NCBI RefSeq assembly: GCF_001187725.1
Contig: NZ_LGIQ01000004.1
Coordinates: 15,096-63,023, forward strand
Origin: Brevibacillus reuszeri
Lineage (GTDB): Bacteria; Bacillota; Bacilli; Brevibacillales; Brevibacillaceae
Direction of reading: 5' to 3'
DNA length: 47,928 nt
This document shows, one piece after another, positions 16,178 to 24,623 of the stretch. The notes below the pieces were generated by a model. It did no database searches. It was not told the origin of the DNA and saw only the letters and a list, made by a program, of their open reading frames with translations. The position numbers were made by a program, and so were the translations under genes. Position 1 is the first letter of the stretch. Every line of letters begins with the position of its first letter.

Positions 16178-16807
16178 AAAGATGAACTAGAGTTAGCTCT
16201 TCGTGGATATGTGAACCCCCACCAACGTCTTATGATTAAGACCATTCTAGCTCATATCGAATTTCTAAATGAACAAGTCGAAAAACTAGACCGTGAGGTC
16301 GCTCAAAGACTAACCTCTTTTCAAGAAGCTATTGAACGGTTAGACTCCATCCCAGGAATTGCGACTCGAATGGCAAAACAGATATTATCTGAGATTGGAA
16401 CAAATATCGAAAAACAATTTCCGAGTGCCGCGCATTTATGTTCGTGGGCAGGACTAGTACCCGGACACAATGAAAGTGCTGGTAAAAAGAAGTCATCTAA
16501 AAGCAAAAAAGGGAACAAGTATTTAAAATCTGCATTAACCGAAGCAGCTCATTCAGTAAGAGGTTCGAGAAATCACCTTGGTGCATTGTATAGGCGTACA
16601 GCTGCACGAAAAGGTAAGAAACGAGCAGCAATTTCTGTCGCACATGCCATGTTAAAAATCGCGTACCATTTGCTAACTCGTAAAGAAATGTACGTTGATT
16701 TAGGGGAAGATTATTTCGAAAAACAGAAGCAACATTTCATCGTAAGGCATTCCGTTCGACGATTAGAAAAGTTGGGCTACACCGTTACCATTACCAAAGC
16801 CTCTTGA
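16178..16807 (+). pseudogene. IS110-family transposase, C-terminal part
   Basis: About 209 codons of the C-terminal (transposase_20) region survive: RLDSIPGIATRMAKQILSEIG (helix-hairpin-helix), HLCSWAGLVPGHNESAG with a serine at the position used by the C-terminal catalytic domain, KKGNKYLKSALTEAAHS and RKEMYVDLGEDYF to the end. The N-terminal RuvC-like DEDD domain is gone and a stop lies immediately upstream (16175). It belongs to a different IS110 subgroup from the other two copies. No matching element end is visible. Confidence 0.85.
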
Positions 16808-17051
16808 TCCAAAGCAAAAACCCACATAGCAAGAACCCAGGTGTTGCCACTTTTTCAAAAACTGAATGAGCTACGTCTTCTTTAGTAATGCCATTTTTAA
16901 CTTTATTGCAGAATCGAATTTTCATAGGAGTTCGACAGAAATAATTGCTTCACTGTGGTCTGCAAATCCTGAAGATTATTCATGTGAAGATACGCCGAAA
17001 ATATCGAGCTAGACTGGGGAAAAGAACAGGAACAGCAAAACTATTCAAAAA

Positions 17052-17813
17052 CTAGTTTCTTGTCCTCGCTAAATACGGATAAATCGGATCTCTTAATTCG
17101 AAGTCATACGTTTTTCCATCCACAATCCCAACAATTTTCTCCCCATCATAAAGGTCTAACATAAATCCAGCCATTTCTTTTGCAGTATGGAATTTTGGAA
17201 CGAATCCTTCATAATTAAACTCATTTAAATCGAAAGCACTTTTAATAAATTCAGTTTCAGTTGAAGCAGGAGCCAAGACTTTTACTTGCATGGCAGCTCC
17301 TTTTTCTTTCAACTCTTGTGCGAGACCTTCTGTAAAGGCACTTACATAGAACTTTGTCGCGCAGTAAGTCACGGAATTGCCAACAATTTGGTATCCTCCT
17401 CCAGAAGAAACATTAATGAGTTGCGTTCCTTCAACATCTGCATAGTCACGTACATAAAGAGAGGATAGAATGGTTGAAGCTTCAATATGCAAGTGAAGCA
17501 TCGTCATAATTCTATTTAAATTTTGTTCCCCAACGGAAGCAAAATTTCCACACCCCGCATTGTTGATCCAAGTCTCGATCTGATAGTCCTGGAGACTTTC
17601 GTAGAATTCATAAACATTAGCAGTAACAGATAAGTCAACAGTTCGAATGACAACATCCAGGTCTGGGTTTATGTTAGCCACTTTTAATTTTAACTCTTCC
17701 AATTCCGCCGTTCTGCGTGCTGCTATGATTATGTTTTTTCCACGAGCCGCAAAAGCAAGAGCCGTTTCATACCCAATTCCTGAACTTGCTCCCGTAATAA
17801 CCGTATATTTCAT
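17052..17813 (-). CDS. Short-chain dehydrogenase/reductase (classical SDR)
   Basis: A 253-residue cytoplasmic NAD(P)-dependent oxidoreductase. The cofactor loop is TGASSGIG (7-14), the fold motif NNAG (84-87), and the catalytic set Ser in NVSSGGG (about 136), Tyr150 and Lys154 in YCATK. AARR after the second strand favours NADPH. It is an SDR of the DltE/YqjQ-like size; the substrate is unknown. It lies 88 bases downstream of the MarR gene on the same strand, with a GAGGG ribosome site, so the two probably form an operon. Confidence 0.85.
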   Translation of the reverse strand: MKYTVITGASSGIGYETALAFAARGKNIIIAARRTAELEELKLKVANINPDLDVVIRTVDLSVTANVYEFYESLQDYQIETWINNAGCGNFASVGEQNLNRIMTMLHLHIEASTILSSLYVRDYADVEGTQLINVSSGGGYQIVGNSVTYCATKFYVSAFTEGLAQELKEKGAAMQVKVLAPASTETEFIKSAFDLNEFNYEGFVPKFHTAKEMAGFMLDLYDGEKIVGIVDGKTYDFELRDPIYPYLARTRN

Positions 17814-17901
17814 ATAAACCCTCCTGTTTCTAATAAGCCTTTAATCTTTCATACCAAGAGCTGGCTGAAGATAGTGTTGACTACCTCTTTCTTGCCTTCG
17901 C

Positions 17902-18384
17902 TTACTCATTTCTCAAACTCCGGAGATAAAATTCCTGTTGTTCGAGCATATAATCCGAAGCTTTTCTCATCATCTCGGCAAATAGCAGACTTTCTTCCTC
18001 ACCAAGATGATTAACGAGACCAACGAACATATTAAGGCGAGCATCATTAATGCGTTGTATATACTTTTTACCATTATCTGAAAGCTGGATTCTGACAACT
18101 CGTCGATCGGCAGGATCGGCATGACGCTCGACAAGTTCCTGTGCTTCCAGACTGTTAATATGCTGCGTTACCGTTGGTGAAGTAACATTCAGTTTTCCAC
18201 TTATTTCCGAAACCATCAATCCCGGACTATCATCCGTGACATTCACGCTGATGAAATAGAGAACCATGATCTCGCCTGGTTTTTGATTGTATATCGAGCG
18301 ATTCTGCATCATATTTCCACCAACCTGTGATTGGAAGTACGATTCCATTAGCTGCTTTGCTATTTTCTTTTGTTGATCCGACAA
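17902..18384 (-). CDS. MarR-family transcriptional regulator
   Basis: A roughly 160-residue winged-helix repressor. The DNA-binding core reads LMVSEISGKLNVTSPTVTQHINSLEAQELVERH, followed by the wing signature DPADRRVVRIQLSDNGKKY. N- and C-terminal helices provide dimerisation. The frame opens at a GTG (18393) that overlaps its own GGAG; the TTG at 18384, eight bases after AAGGAG, is the better start. An inverted repeat at 18407-18420 just upstream recurs ahead of the gene starting at 19476, suggesting autoregulation and control of that neighbour. The ligand is unknown. Confidence 0.85.
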   Translation of the reverse strand: MSDQQKKIAKQLMESYFQSQVGGNMMQNRSIYNQKPGEIMVLYFISVNVTDDSPGLMVSEISGKLNVTSPTVTQHINSLEAQELVERHADPADRRVVRIQLSDNGKKYIQRINDARLNMFVGLVNHLGEEESLLFAEMMRKASDYMLEQQEFYLRSLRNE

Positions 18385-18406
18385 TTTATTCACTCCTTGA
18401 ATATGG

Positions 18407-18420
18407 AACCTACATAGTTT
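18407..18420. promoter_or_regulatory. Candidate MarR operator (own promoter)
   Basis: AACCTACATAGTTT is an imperfect inverted repeat with a 2-base centre, 23 bases before the marR-like start. It matches the perfect repeat AATCTACATAGATT found at the same relative place before the next gene. Confidence 0.5.
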
Positions 18421-18453
18421 TTAGATCGTTTTGGTTGTAATGTTTGCTATTGT

Positions 18454-19476
18454 TCAAGACTCCATTACGTCTGCATATCGCGCTGCAATGGTGTAAAATA
18501 CTTCCTTTGGCTCCCAAGGCATGTCGGAGTAAGTCGTCCCGTGGTTCTCTTGAAGCACCCGCACGATCCCGTAAGACGCTCGATCAAAATCGTAATTGGG
18601 GTCTTCGTCGTACGGAAGGTTGTGGGAAGCAAAAGTACACCAGAATGCTGTGTCGACTCCAGCTTCTTCGAAAATGTTGAAGCTATCGTTGAAGTACTGG
18701 CTCTGTTCTGATTCATCACGCTCGTAGCTCCCTGTCAGCCGAACTGCACGCGCACCGTCCCACTCGACGATGAACATTCCGTGTGCGCCCAGATCGATCG
18801 CACCCTTAAAGGTCGTACATCCGAACTCGGAGATCACCAGTGGCTTATTTGAGCTGGCCAGCTTCTTGATTGAATCAGCATAGAGATGAGAAACTTCAGC
18901 AGAGTTGTAGGCGTCGACGGCGATGAAGTCGAAAGGTTCCCAGTTCACAGGTTCGGAAGGCAGGGCCGCGTAGGTAACACGACCTCCGAATCGGGCTCGC
19001 ACGACGTCTACAGCGCGCGCTAGGAAACCGTTAAGCAGAGTCGGGAGTTTCGCGAACGCAGCACGACTAATCGTCGGATCGGACAGCGCAGCGAGGCGTT
19101 CCGGCAGAGTCTCACCAGGAAAGAAGCCGCTGGTAAAGAGCATGAGCTCTGCACCCGTTACCATGACTACCTCTGTCCCTGAAACTCGGAGGCGTTCGGC
19201 GCGTTCTGCACAGTCCCCCAGCAAGGCTAGCAACTCTTCTTGATTAAGATTGTTTGTAAACGGTGAGAACCATACCTCGAGGCCTGCTGCTGCCGCTGCT
19301 TGTGCAGCGATCTCTAGGCGAACGGGCTCGCCGCCTGTCACTCGTACTGCAGTGCAATGCAGGTCACGCCGTATAATTTCCATCTCCCTGTGCACTCTCG
19401 TCGCTTCGAAGTTGGGGTGAGTGCTGGCTCCTTCACTTAGGAATCCTGTGTCGTAGGTCACTCCACGCATGCGCAT
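18454..19476 (-). CDS. TIM-barrel glycoside-hydrolase-like protein, probably imported
   Basis: A 340-residue protein reading MRGVTYDTGF, TAVRVTGGEPVRLEIAAQAA, GLEVWFSPF, VVMVTGAELMLFTSGF, FIAVDAYNS, PLVISEFGCTTFKGA and MPWEPKEVF. The glutamates in GAELML and ISEFG are positioned like the acid/base and nucleophile of retaining (clan GH-A) hydrolases, but the substrate is not predictable. I recall similar proteins mainly from actinobacteria, sometimes labelled abortive-infection proteins without evidence. GC content is visibly higher (runs of GCGCGC, GGCGCG) than its AT-rich neighbours, supporting horizontal transfer. The start is ATG 19476 after AAAGGAG; the upstream TTG at 19503 lies inside a putative operator. 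Confidence 0.65.
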   Translation of the reverse strand: MRMRGVTYDTGFLSEGASTHPNFEATRVHREMEIIRRDLHCTAVRVTGGEPVRLEIAAQAAAAAGLEVWFSPFTNNLNQEELLALLGDCAERAERLRVSGTEVVMVTGAELMLFTSGFFPGETLPERLAALSDPTISRAAFAKLPTLLNGFLARAVDVVRARFGGRVTYAALPSEPVNWEPFDFIAVDAYNSAEVSHLYADSIKKLASSNKPLVISEFGCTTFKGAIDLGAHGMFIVEWDGARAVRLTGSYERDESEQSQYFNDSFNIFEEAGVDTAFWCTFASHNLPYDEDPNYDFDRASYGIVRVLQENHGTTYSDMPWEPKEVFYTIAARYADVMES

Positions 19477-19501
19477 AATGAGCAAGACTCCTTTCGTTTT
19501 C

Positions 19502-19550
19502 AATCTACATAGATTACCTAATATTTTGGTTACGAATTAAATAAGTAACC
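19502..19550. promoter_or_regulatory. Candidate MarR operators ahead of the hydrolase-like gene
   Basis: A perfect inverted repeat AATCTACATAGATT lies at 19502-19515. A second one, GGTTAC and GTAACC around an 11-base AT-rich centre, lies at 19528-19550. The first resembles the repeat before the MarR gene. Both sit where a repressor would block the minus-strand gene. Confidence 0.5.
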
Positions 19551-19630
19551 TAATTATATGCGAATTAAAATAGGTATTCCACTAAATTGTTACTTGATAC
19601 ACTGCCTTAACCTGCCCGTTCGTAATATGA

Positions 19631-19664
19631 GGTCAGCCAGTTTTTACTGGTTGACCATTTTTTA
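19631..19664 (+). terminator. Orphan intrinsic terminator
   Basis: GGTCAGCCAGT, five-T loop, ACTGGTTGACC, then ATTTTTTATT. It is strong on the plus strand, yet no plus-strand gene precedes it within the last kilobase. It probably belonged to a gene lost during insertion of the IS110 element that follows. Confidence 0.75.
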
Positions 19665-19689
19665 TTTGGTTCTACGATTACGGTAGCCG

Positions 19690-19865
19690 AGGTAGAACGT
19701 CCCTGCCCGTGGGGCATTGACCCCGTCAGCTAAACTGTTCACCCCCTACTTGTAGAAACATGTTTGAGGCTGGTTGGGACAAGATCCCGTATAACAAGCG
19801 AAGCTATGATACTACAAGCAGGACTAGGGGTTACCGGCAAATTATCTTGGAAAAGGAGCGATACA
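19690..19865 (+). ncRNA. Putative IS110 bridge RNA region
   Basis: It lies between the element's left side and the transposase start. It contains complementary or repeated blocks (CCCTGCCCGTGGGGCATT, GCTGGTTGGGACAAGATCCC, AAGCGAAGCTATGATAC) suggesting stem-loops. The role is inferred from IS110-family biology; I have not folded it or identified target- and donor-binding loops. Confidence 0.4.
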
Positions 19866-21020
19866 ATGAATCCAGTTGTTGGTTTGGATGTATCTAAAGG
19901 GGAAAGTCTTAGTATTTCGCATACTCGTGAGGGACTAGATACTTTTCTTCACTTTCTCAAGAATGTAGAAAGTATAACTGGTAAACAACCTCCGGTTGTT
20001 TTGGAGTCAACTGGACCTTATCAGACTCCAATTACTCAGTTTCTAGAAGAACAAAACTACTTATATATTGTGATAAACCCACTCATCTCTTATCAAGCGA
20101 AAAAATCAAGCTTACGTAAGGTCAAAACTGATGCGATCGATGCTTATCATTTATGTGAGCTGTATTACAAGGAGGAACTACAACCTCATAAGAAAAGAGG
20201 GTTACAACTATTAAACCTCCGTATTCTTACAAGACAGCACGAGTCTCTAACTGATCTTTGCATGCAAGCAAAATTACAGTTCCATGCCATTTTAAACCAA
20301 GTATTCCCTGAGTTCAGAAGTGTATTTGGGGACTTATTTTCAAAAGTATCCTTGCACATTTTACTGGAGTACCCTACCTCGGAAGAGGTCTTAAAAGCTA
20401 GGGAATCTGAATTAACGGAACTAATCGCAGCTATATGTATCAGTCGTTCCAACGCTTGGGCCAAAGAAAAGGCGAAAAAAAATGGATGCAGCAAGCCGCA
20501 ATCCATTTCAAAAAGTTGTGTACGAAAGTCATTTGATTAGTCTTGAGATGCATATTCGTATGATTCTTCAATATCAAGAGCATCTGTCCAATTTAGAGCA
20601 CCGAATTGATGCTCTCGCATCAGAAATTGAAGAATATAAGATTATCCAATCTATCCCTGGCATCGGAGAAAAAATCGCGGCAACGATTATCTCTGAAATT
20701 GGTGAAATAGAGCGGTTTAATCACCCTAAAAAACTTGTTGCCTTTGCTGGAATCGATCCCAGCGTGCATTCTTCTGGCAAGTTCACTGCAACCATTAATC
20801 GAATCACGAAAAGAGGTTCCAGCAGGCTACGACATGCCTTATATATGGCTGTCCTATGCGGTATCAGGAGTTCACGCAATAAGAAACTAAAGAGTTTTAT
20901 GATAGAAAACGCGATGAAGGAAAGCCGTTTAAAGTCGCGGTCGTTGCTTGTGCGAACAAGCTGATCCACTGGATTTTTATCTTATTAAAGCGTAAAGAAA
21001 CTTTCCTTGATCTTGCTTAA
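19866..21020 (+). pseudogene. IS110 transposase, two frameshifts
   Basis: The frame starts MNPVVGLDVSKG with AAAAGGAG upstream. The RuvC-like DEDD set is visible: Asp in GLDVS, Glu in VVLESTGPY, and the pair in KTDAIDAYHL. At 20473-20480 a run of eight A shifts the frame (seven would join AKEKAKK to MDAASRNPFQK). The C-terminal domain (IPGIGEKIAATIISEIG, FAGIDPSVHSSGKF) follows. Near 20895 a T-run one base short shifts again; the restored end reads FYDRKRDEGKPFKVAVV to KETFLDLA, stop 21020. Both lesions are single-base homopolymer changes, so either recent inactivation or a sequencing artefact is possible. Confidence 0.85.
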
Positions 21021-21171
21021 TACCAATAAGCAACAATAGAGATAAAGCCTTCCATCACTACGATGGATGGTTATTTGCCATGTTCAATTTCAGTATAACA
21101 ATTAAACATAAACATGTTTAATGAAAAATGTTGACATCCTATTAGCTGGTTTAGAGTGTAATGACACTAGT

Positions 21172-21324
21172 TGTTCAGAGAAAATAAAGTAGTAGACTGA
21201 TGGTGTTGATTTGACGCTAATTCTGTATAAGAAAAGCTCTTTACCTTAGTAAAGAAGGTATTAGACTATTCAATCCCTCCATACAAAAAGGCCAGTCAAA
21301 ACACGAAAATAAAGTGTTAGACTG
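21172..21324 (+). repeat. Left end: three TnsB-like sites
   Basis: Sites are L1 21180-21199 (GAAAATAAAGTAGTAGACTG), L2 about 21249-21268 (degenerate, keeping GTATTAGACT) and L3 21305-21324 (GAAAATAAAGTGTTAGACTG), all in plus orientation and spaced 69 and 56 bp. L3 lies in a hairpin (AGGCCAGTC to GACTGGCCT, 21289-21328) that could also terminate transcription leaving leftwards. Confidence 0.7.
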
Positions 21325-21425
21325 GCCTGGTTTATTGAGCTACCGTTTCCCGTTAGTGTAAGAGTGTATCTGCTTATTATACAGAAAAGCACCCCGAATA
21401 TTAAAAAATACTTGCTATTAACTTA

Positions 21426-21451
21426 CATATGTAATAAATTTATTACATATG
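21426..21451. promoter_or_regulatory. Perfect 26-bp palindrome over promoter and start codon
   Basis: Arms CATATGTAATAAA and TTTATTACATATG meet without a spacer. A -10 (TAATAA, 21432-21437) lies inside, with ACTTGC 16 bases upstream as a weak -35. The start codon at 21449 forms the last three bases. It is almost certainly the operator of the winged-helix gene it overlaps. Confidence 0.75.
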
Positions 21452-21772
21452 ATACATTTTAATAACGGTTATGAATTACTTTTGTTTTTGGAAGCTTTAT
21501 CGAATCCTCACAGATTAAAAATTATTGCGGTTTTATCAGAAGGACGACAGTATGTAAGTGAACTGGCACGTGAGTTAGGTATGAGCAGGCCTTTACTTTA
21601 TCTCCACTTACAAAAGCTAGAGGAGGCGAAATTAGTTTCAAGTAGCATGGAAATCTTAGAAAGTGGAAAAACAGCGAAGTACTATATGCTTAATTCATTT
21701 TATTTAGAAATCAGCGAGGTAATGATTTCCGATTTAGCATCAACACTAATAGTGAAAAAGAAAAACACATAA
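21449..21772 (+). CDS. Winged-helix (ArsR-like) regulator, apparently leaderless
   Basis: A 107-residue DNA-binding protein: LLLFLEALSNPHRLKIIAVLSEGRQYVSELARELGMSRPLLYLHLQKLEEAKLVSSS carries the helix-turn-helix and wing. There are no clustered Cys or His for metal sensing, so the trigger is unknown. ATG 21449 lies within the palindrome and has no ribosome site. The expected transcription start (about seven bases after the -10 at 21432) falls at or next to the A of ATG, so the mRNA is probably leaderless and the repressor would cover its own start. It is co-transcribed with the membrane protein 20 bases downstream. Both are cargo of the Tn7-like element. Confidence 0.8.
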   Translation: MIHFNNGYELLLFLEALSNPHRLKIIAVLSEGRQYVSELARELGMSRPLLYLHLQKLEEAKLVSSSMEILESGKTAKYYMLNSFYLEISEVMISDLASTLIVKKKNT

Positions 21773-21791
21773 GTTCAGAGGAGAAGAGAAA

Positions 21792-22022
21792 ATGGAATTA
21801 TCAGCATTAACAGGTATCTTGGGATTACTGGGATTAATAGTTCCCATCGCATTGGTTGTTTTAGTTATTTATTTTATCTTAAAAACAATTAAAGGTTTTG
21901 AAAAAAGGGCGAATGAAAAGCTAATGCTTGAACGTGAAAATACTTTAACACTTCAAAAGAGAGTAGATGAATTGAACGAGCGATTAGTAAGTGTCGAAAA
22001 AATACTAAAAGAAGTCGAATGA
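21792..22022 (+). CDS. Small membrane protein with C-terminal coiled coil
   Basis: 76 residues. Residues 8-32 are strongly hydrophobic (one membrane segment, LGLLGLIVPIALVVLVIYFIL). Residues 36-75 are charged with heptad character (ERENTLTLQKRVDELNERL), a cytoplasmic coiled coil. The layout resembles PspB-like or YvlB-neighbour stress proteins, but I do not recognise a named family. GAGGAG precedes the ATG. Pairing with a winged-helix repressor suggests the regulator controls this protein as the output of the module. Confidence 0.8.
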   Translation: MELSALTGILGLLGLIVPIALVVLVIYFILKTIKGFEKRANEKLMLERENTLTLQKRVDELNERLVSVEKILKEVE

Positions 22023-22027
22023 AAAGA

Positions 22028-22057
22028 AAGACGAACTCTAAATGAGTTCGTCTTTTG
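22028..22057 (+). terminator. Terminator of the cargo operon
   Basis: GACGAACTC, loop TAAAT, GAGTTCGTC, then TTTTG. It starts directly after the stop codon of the small membrane protein. Confidence 0.9.
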
Positions 22058-22089
22058 CATTCCTGCCGGTTAGCTCAATAATTCTTCCT

Positions 22090-22253
22090 CAGTCTAATAC
22101 TTTATTTTCCCAGTCTATAACTTTATTTTCCGAGTCTAATACTATATTTTTCAGTCTAATGGTTTATTTTCTTTTAACACTAGTTAGTCTATTGCTATAT
22201 TTCCCTAGACTACAAGTTTATTTTCCAGTCTAGTACTTTATTTTCTGTGAACA
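22090..22253 (-). repeat. Right end: seven tandem TnsB-like sites
   Basis: Units read on the plus strand as CAGTCTAATACTTTATTTTC or variants, starting at 22090, 22111, 22132, 22152, 22185, 22206 and 22226. Spacing is 20-21 bp (two helical turns) except one 33-bp gap. All are in minus orientation, that is inverted relative to the left end. The outermost unit (22226-22245) is followed by TGTGAACA, completing the terminus at 22253. Confidence 0.75.
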
Positions 22254-22320
22254 ACAATTAACAAAAAGTGATTATTGTGAGCGTTGAGATTAATTAAGCA
22301 TAATGTGGCCAATAAGTAAA

Positions 22321-22359
22321 TAAAGCATAAAGTGACCAACATGGCCATTTTATGCTTTA
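22321..22359 (-). terminator. Probable terminator of tRNA-Ser
   Basis: TAAAGCATAAA and TTTATGCTTTA form an 11-bp stem about 40 bases past the tRNA 3' end. On the minus strand it is followed by TTTACTT. Confidence 0.6.
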
Positions 22360-22397
22360 AATTACACTTCCATTCTTATTTCGTTCTACTAGATAAG

Positions 22398-22486
22398 CGG
22401 AGAGAGTGGGATTCGAACCCACGCACGCCTCACGACGCCTAACGCATTTCGAGTGCGTCCCCTTATGACCACTTGGGTATCTCTCC
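22398..22486 (-). tRNA. tRNA-Ser (anticodon CGA)
   Basis: The minus strand runs from GGAGAGA (acceptor, 22486) to TCTCTCC plus discriminator G (22398). The class II long variable arm, the T loop GGTTCGAATCC and the anticodon loop CTCGAAA (CGA, reading UCG) are visible. The 3' CCA is not encoded. B. subtilis has a serine tRNA gene at the same place, between serS and tadA. A mobile element lies just downstream. Confidence 0.95.
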
Positions 22487-22657
22487 ATATTGGTTGATCA
22501 GAAACATTATTTACTATAGCAAATCGTCATCAAAATTGCAAGACTTAGGTCCACTGTGTTCCACTTGATTTGCACGTTACATTAGGCCAAACTAGTATCA
22601 ATGTACAAAAATGGTCATGACCGTTTTGGCTTATCAGATGAAAAGTGAGGAACATAC

Positions 22658-23377
22658 ATGAAACGTGAACGTTTGGACAAGGTACTGGCCAATATGGGAC
22701 TCGGTACTCGCAAGGAAGTGAAAGTACTCGTAAAGCAGGGCTTGGTCGTAGTGGAGGGCGTCGTCGCTACTGATCCGGGCATGCATGTAGTTGCAGAGGA
22801 ACAAGAGATTATCGTGGACGGTGAGCCGCTTAACTTCAAGCGCTGGGTATATGTCCTGCTGAACAAGCCGCCTGGAGTGGTTTCTGCAACAGAAGACAAT
22901 GTACACGAAACTGTCGTTGATTTACTCCCTTATGAATGGGCGATCAAGGTACATCCTGTCGGTCGTTTGGACATTGATACAGAAGGACTGTTGCTGCTCA
23001 CCAATGATGGTCAGCTATCGCACAGTCTGCTCTCTCCGAAAAAGAAAGTGGACAAGGAATACTTCGCGCGGATTGATGGCCGGGTAACGGAGCAGCATGT
23101 CCAAGAGTTTGCCAAAGGGGTTGAGCTGGAGGACTTTACGACACTTCCGGCCAAGCTGGAGGTCCTGTCCTCGGGCGAAACATCAGAAATTCGCGTGACG
23201 ATTATGGAAGGAAAGTTCCATCAGGTAAAGCGGATGTTTGCCGCTTTTGAACTGCATGTTACTTACTTGCAGCGCGTTCGCATGGGTCCTCTCCATCTCG
23301 ACCCATCCTTGAAGCCGGGTGAATACCGGGAACTGACTGAAGAAGAGCTGAACCTGCTGCAAAATGTAAATAAATAA
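22658..23377 (+). CDS. rsuA: 16S rRNA pseudouridine synthase, RsuA/RluB family
   Basis: A 239-residue enzyme converting a uridine to pseudouridine in rRNA. Residues 1-58 form an S4 RNA-binding domain (RLDKVLANMGLGTRKEVKVLV). The catalytic domain has the family II signature GRLDIDTEGLLLLTNDG with catalytic Asp105, and the C-terminal MEGKFHQVKRMF motif. The length fits RsuA-type enzymes (16S position 516), though RluB/YtzG-type specificity cannot be excluded. It converges on tadA across a shared terminator. Confidence 0.88.
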   Translation: MKRERLDKVLANMGLGTRKEVKVLVKQGLVVVEGVVATDPGMHVVAEEQEIIVDGEPLNFKRWVYVLLNKPPGVVSATEDNVHETVVDLLPYEWAIKVHPVGRLDIDTEGLLLLTNDGQLSHSLLSPKKKVDKEYFARIDGRVTEQHVQEFAKGVELEDFTTLPAKLEVLSSGETSEIRVTIMEGKFHQVKRMFAAFELHVTYLQRVRMGPLHLDPSLKPGEYRELTEEELNLLQNVNK

Positions 23378-23387
23378 GCGTTAAAAG

Positions 23388-23430
23388 AAGCCGCCGGGTA
23401 CGTCTTGCTTGTCCCGAGCGGCTTTCCTTT
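23388..23430. terminator. Bidirectional terminator between rsuA and tadA
   Basis: AAGCCGCCGGG pairs with CCCGAGCGGCTT across a 13-base loop. It is followed by TTTCCTTTT on the plus strand and by TTCTTTTAAC on the minus strand, serving both convergent genes. Confidence 0.85.
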
Positions 23431-23438
23431 TGTGCAGA

Positions 23439-24517
<1,079 letters not shown>

Positions 24518-24623
24518 GGTGAAAAACCTCCTGCAAATTTTTTCAAGTAATGCTGGATAAATCAAGATACTTATGTGTATAATAGAGAACAAATGTTCTT
24601 ATTACCTATTGGGAGGGTTTTGT

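Larger units (their letters stand above)
19680..21020 (+). mobile_element. IS110-family element with candidate bridge-RNA region
   Basis: The transposase region is 19866-21020. The 180 or so bases ahead of it are structured and noncoding. In the IS110 group this 5' noncoding segment is where the guide (bridge) RNA is encoded. IS110 elements lack terminal inverted repeats, so the exact ends cannot be fixed here and the left limit is approximate. A deleted relative is at 3853-4177. Confidence 0.7.
21172..22253. mobile_element. Non-autonomous Tn7-like element (1,082 bp)
   Basis: Both ends begin TGT, five bases, then a 20-bp site: left TGT-TCAGA-GAAAATAAAGTAGTAGACTG, right (minus strand) TGT-TCACA-GAAAATAAAGTACTAGACTG. 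As I recall Tn7's right end, it has TGT, five bases, then GACAATAAAGTCTTAAACTG, its TnsB site: the same layout. Three spaced sites lie inside the left end and seven packed sites inside the right end, the Tn7 pattern. Cargo is a winged-helix regulator and a small membrane protein; there is no tnsA, tnsB, tnsC, tniQ or Cas gene. Flanking 5-mers (CTAGT and ACAAT) do not match, so no target duplication is seen. The right end lies 144 bp from the 3' end of tRNA-Ser. Confidence 0.7.

Noticed and set aside
18454..19476. Antiphage abortive-infection gene
   Set aside because: Only a loose label I recall for the family. No defence neighbours, toxin motif or phage link is visible here.
20473..20480. Programmed frameshift in the IS110 transposase at A8
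   Set aside because: A second, unrelated one-base lesion near 20895 also breaks the gene, and IS110 transposases are normally a single frame.
22090..22245. CRISPR array
   Set aside because: The 20-21 bp units are contiguous, without unique spacers, degenerate, and reappear inverted at the other end of the same element.
21167..22258. 5-bp target duplication around the Tn7-like element
   Set aside because: CTAGT on the left and ACAAT on the right do not match, and shifting the ends by a few bases does not help, so no duplication is claimed.
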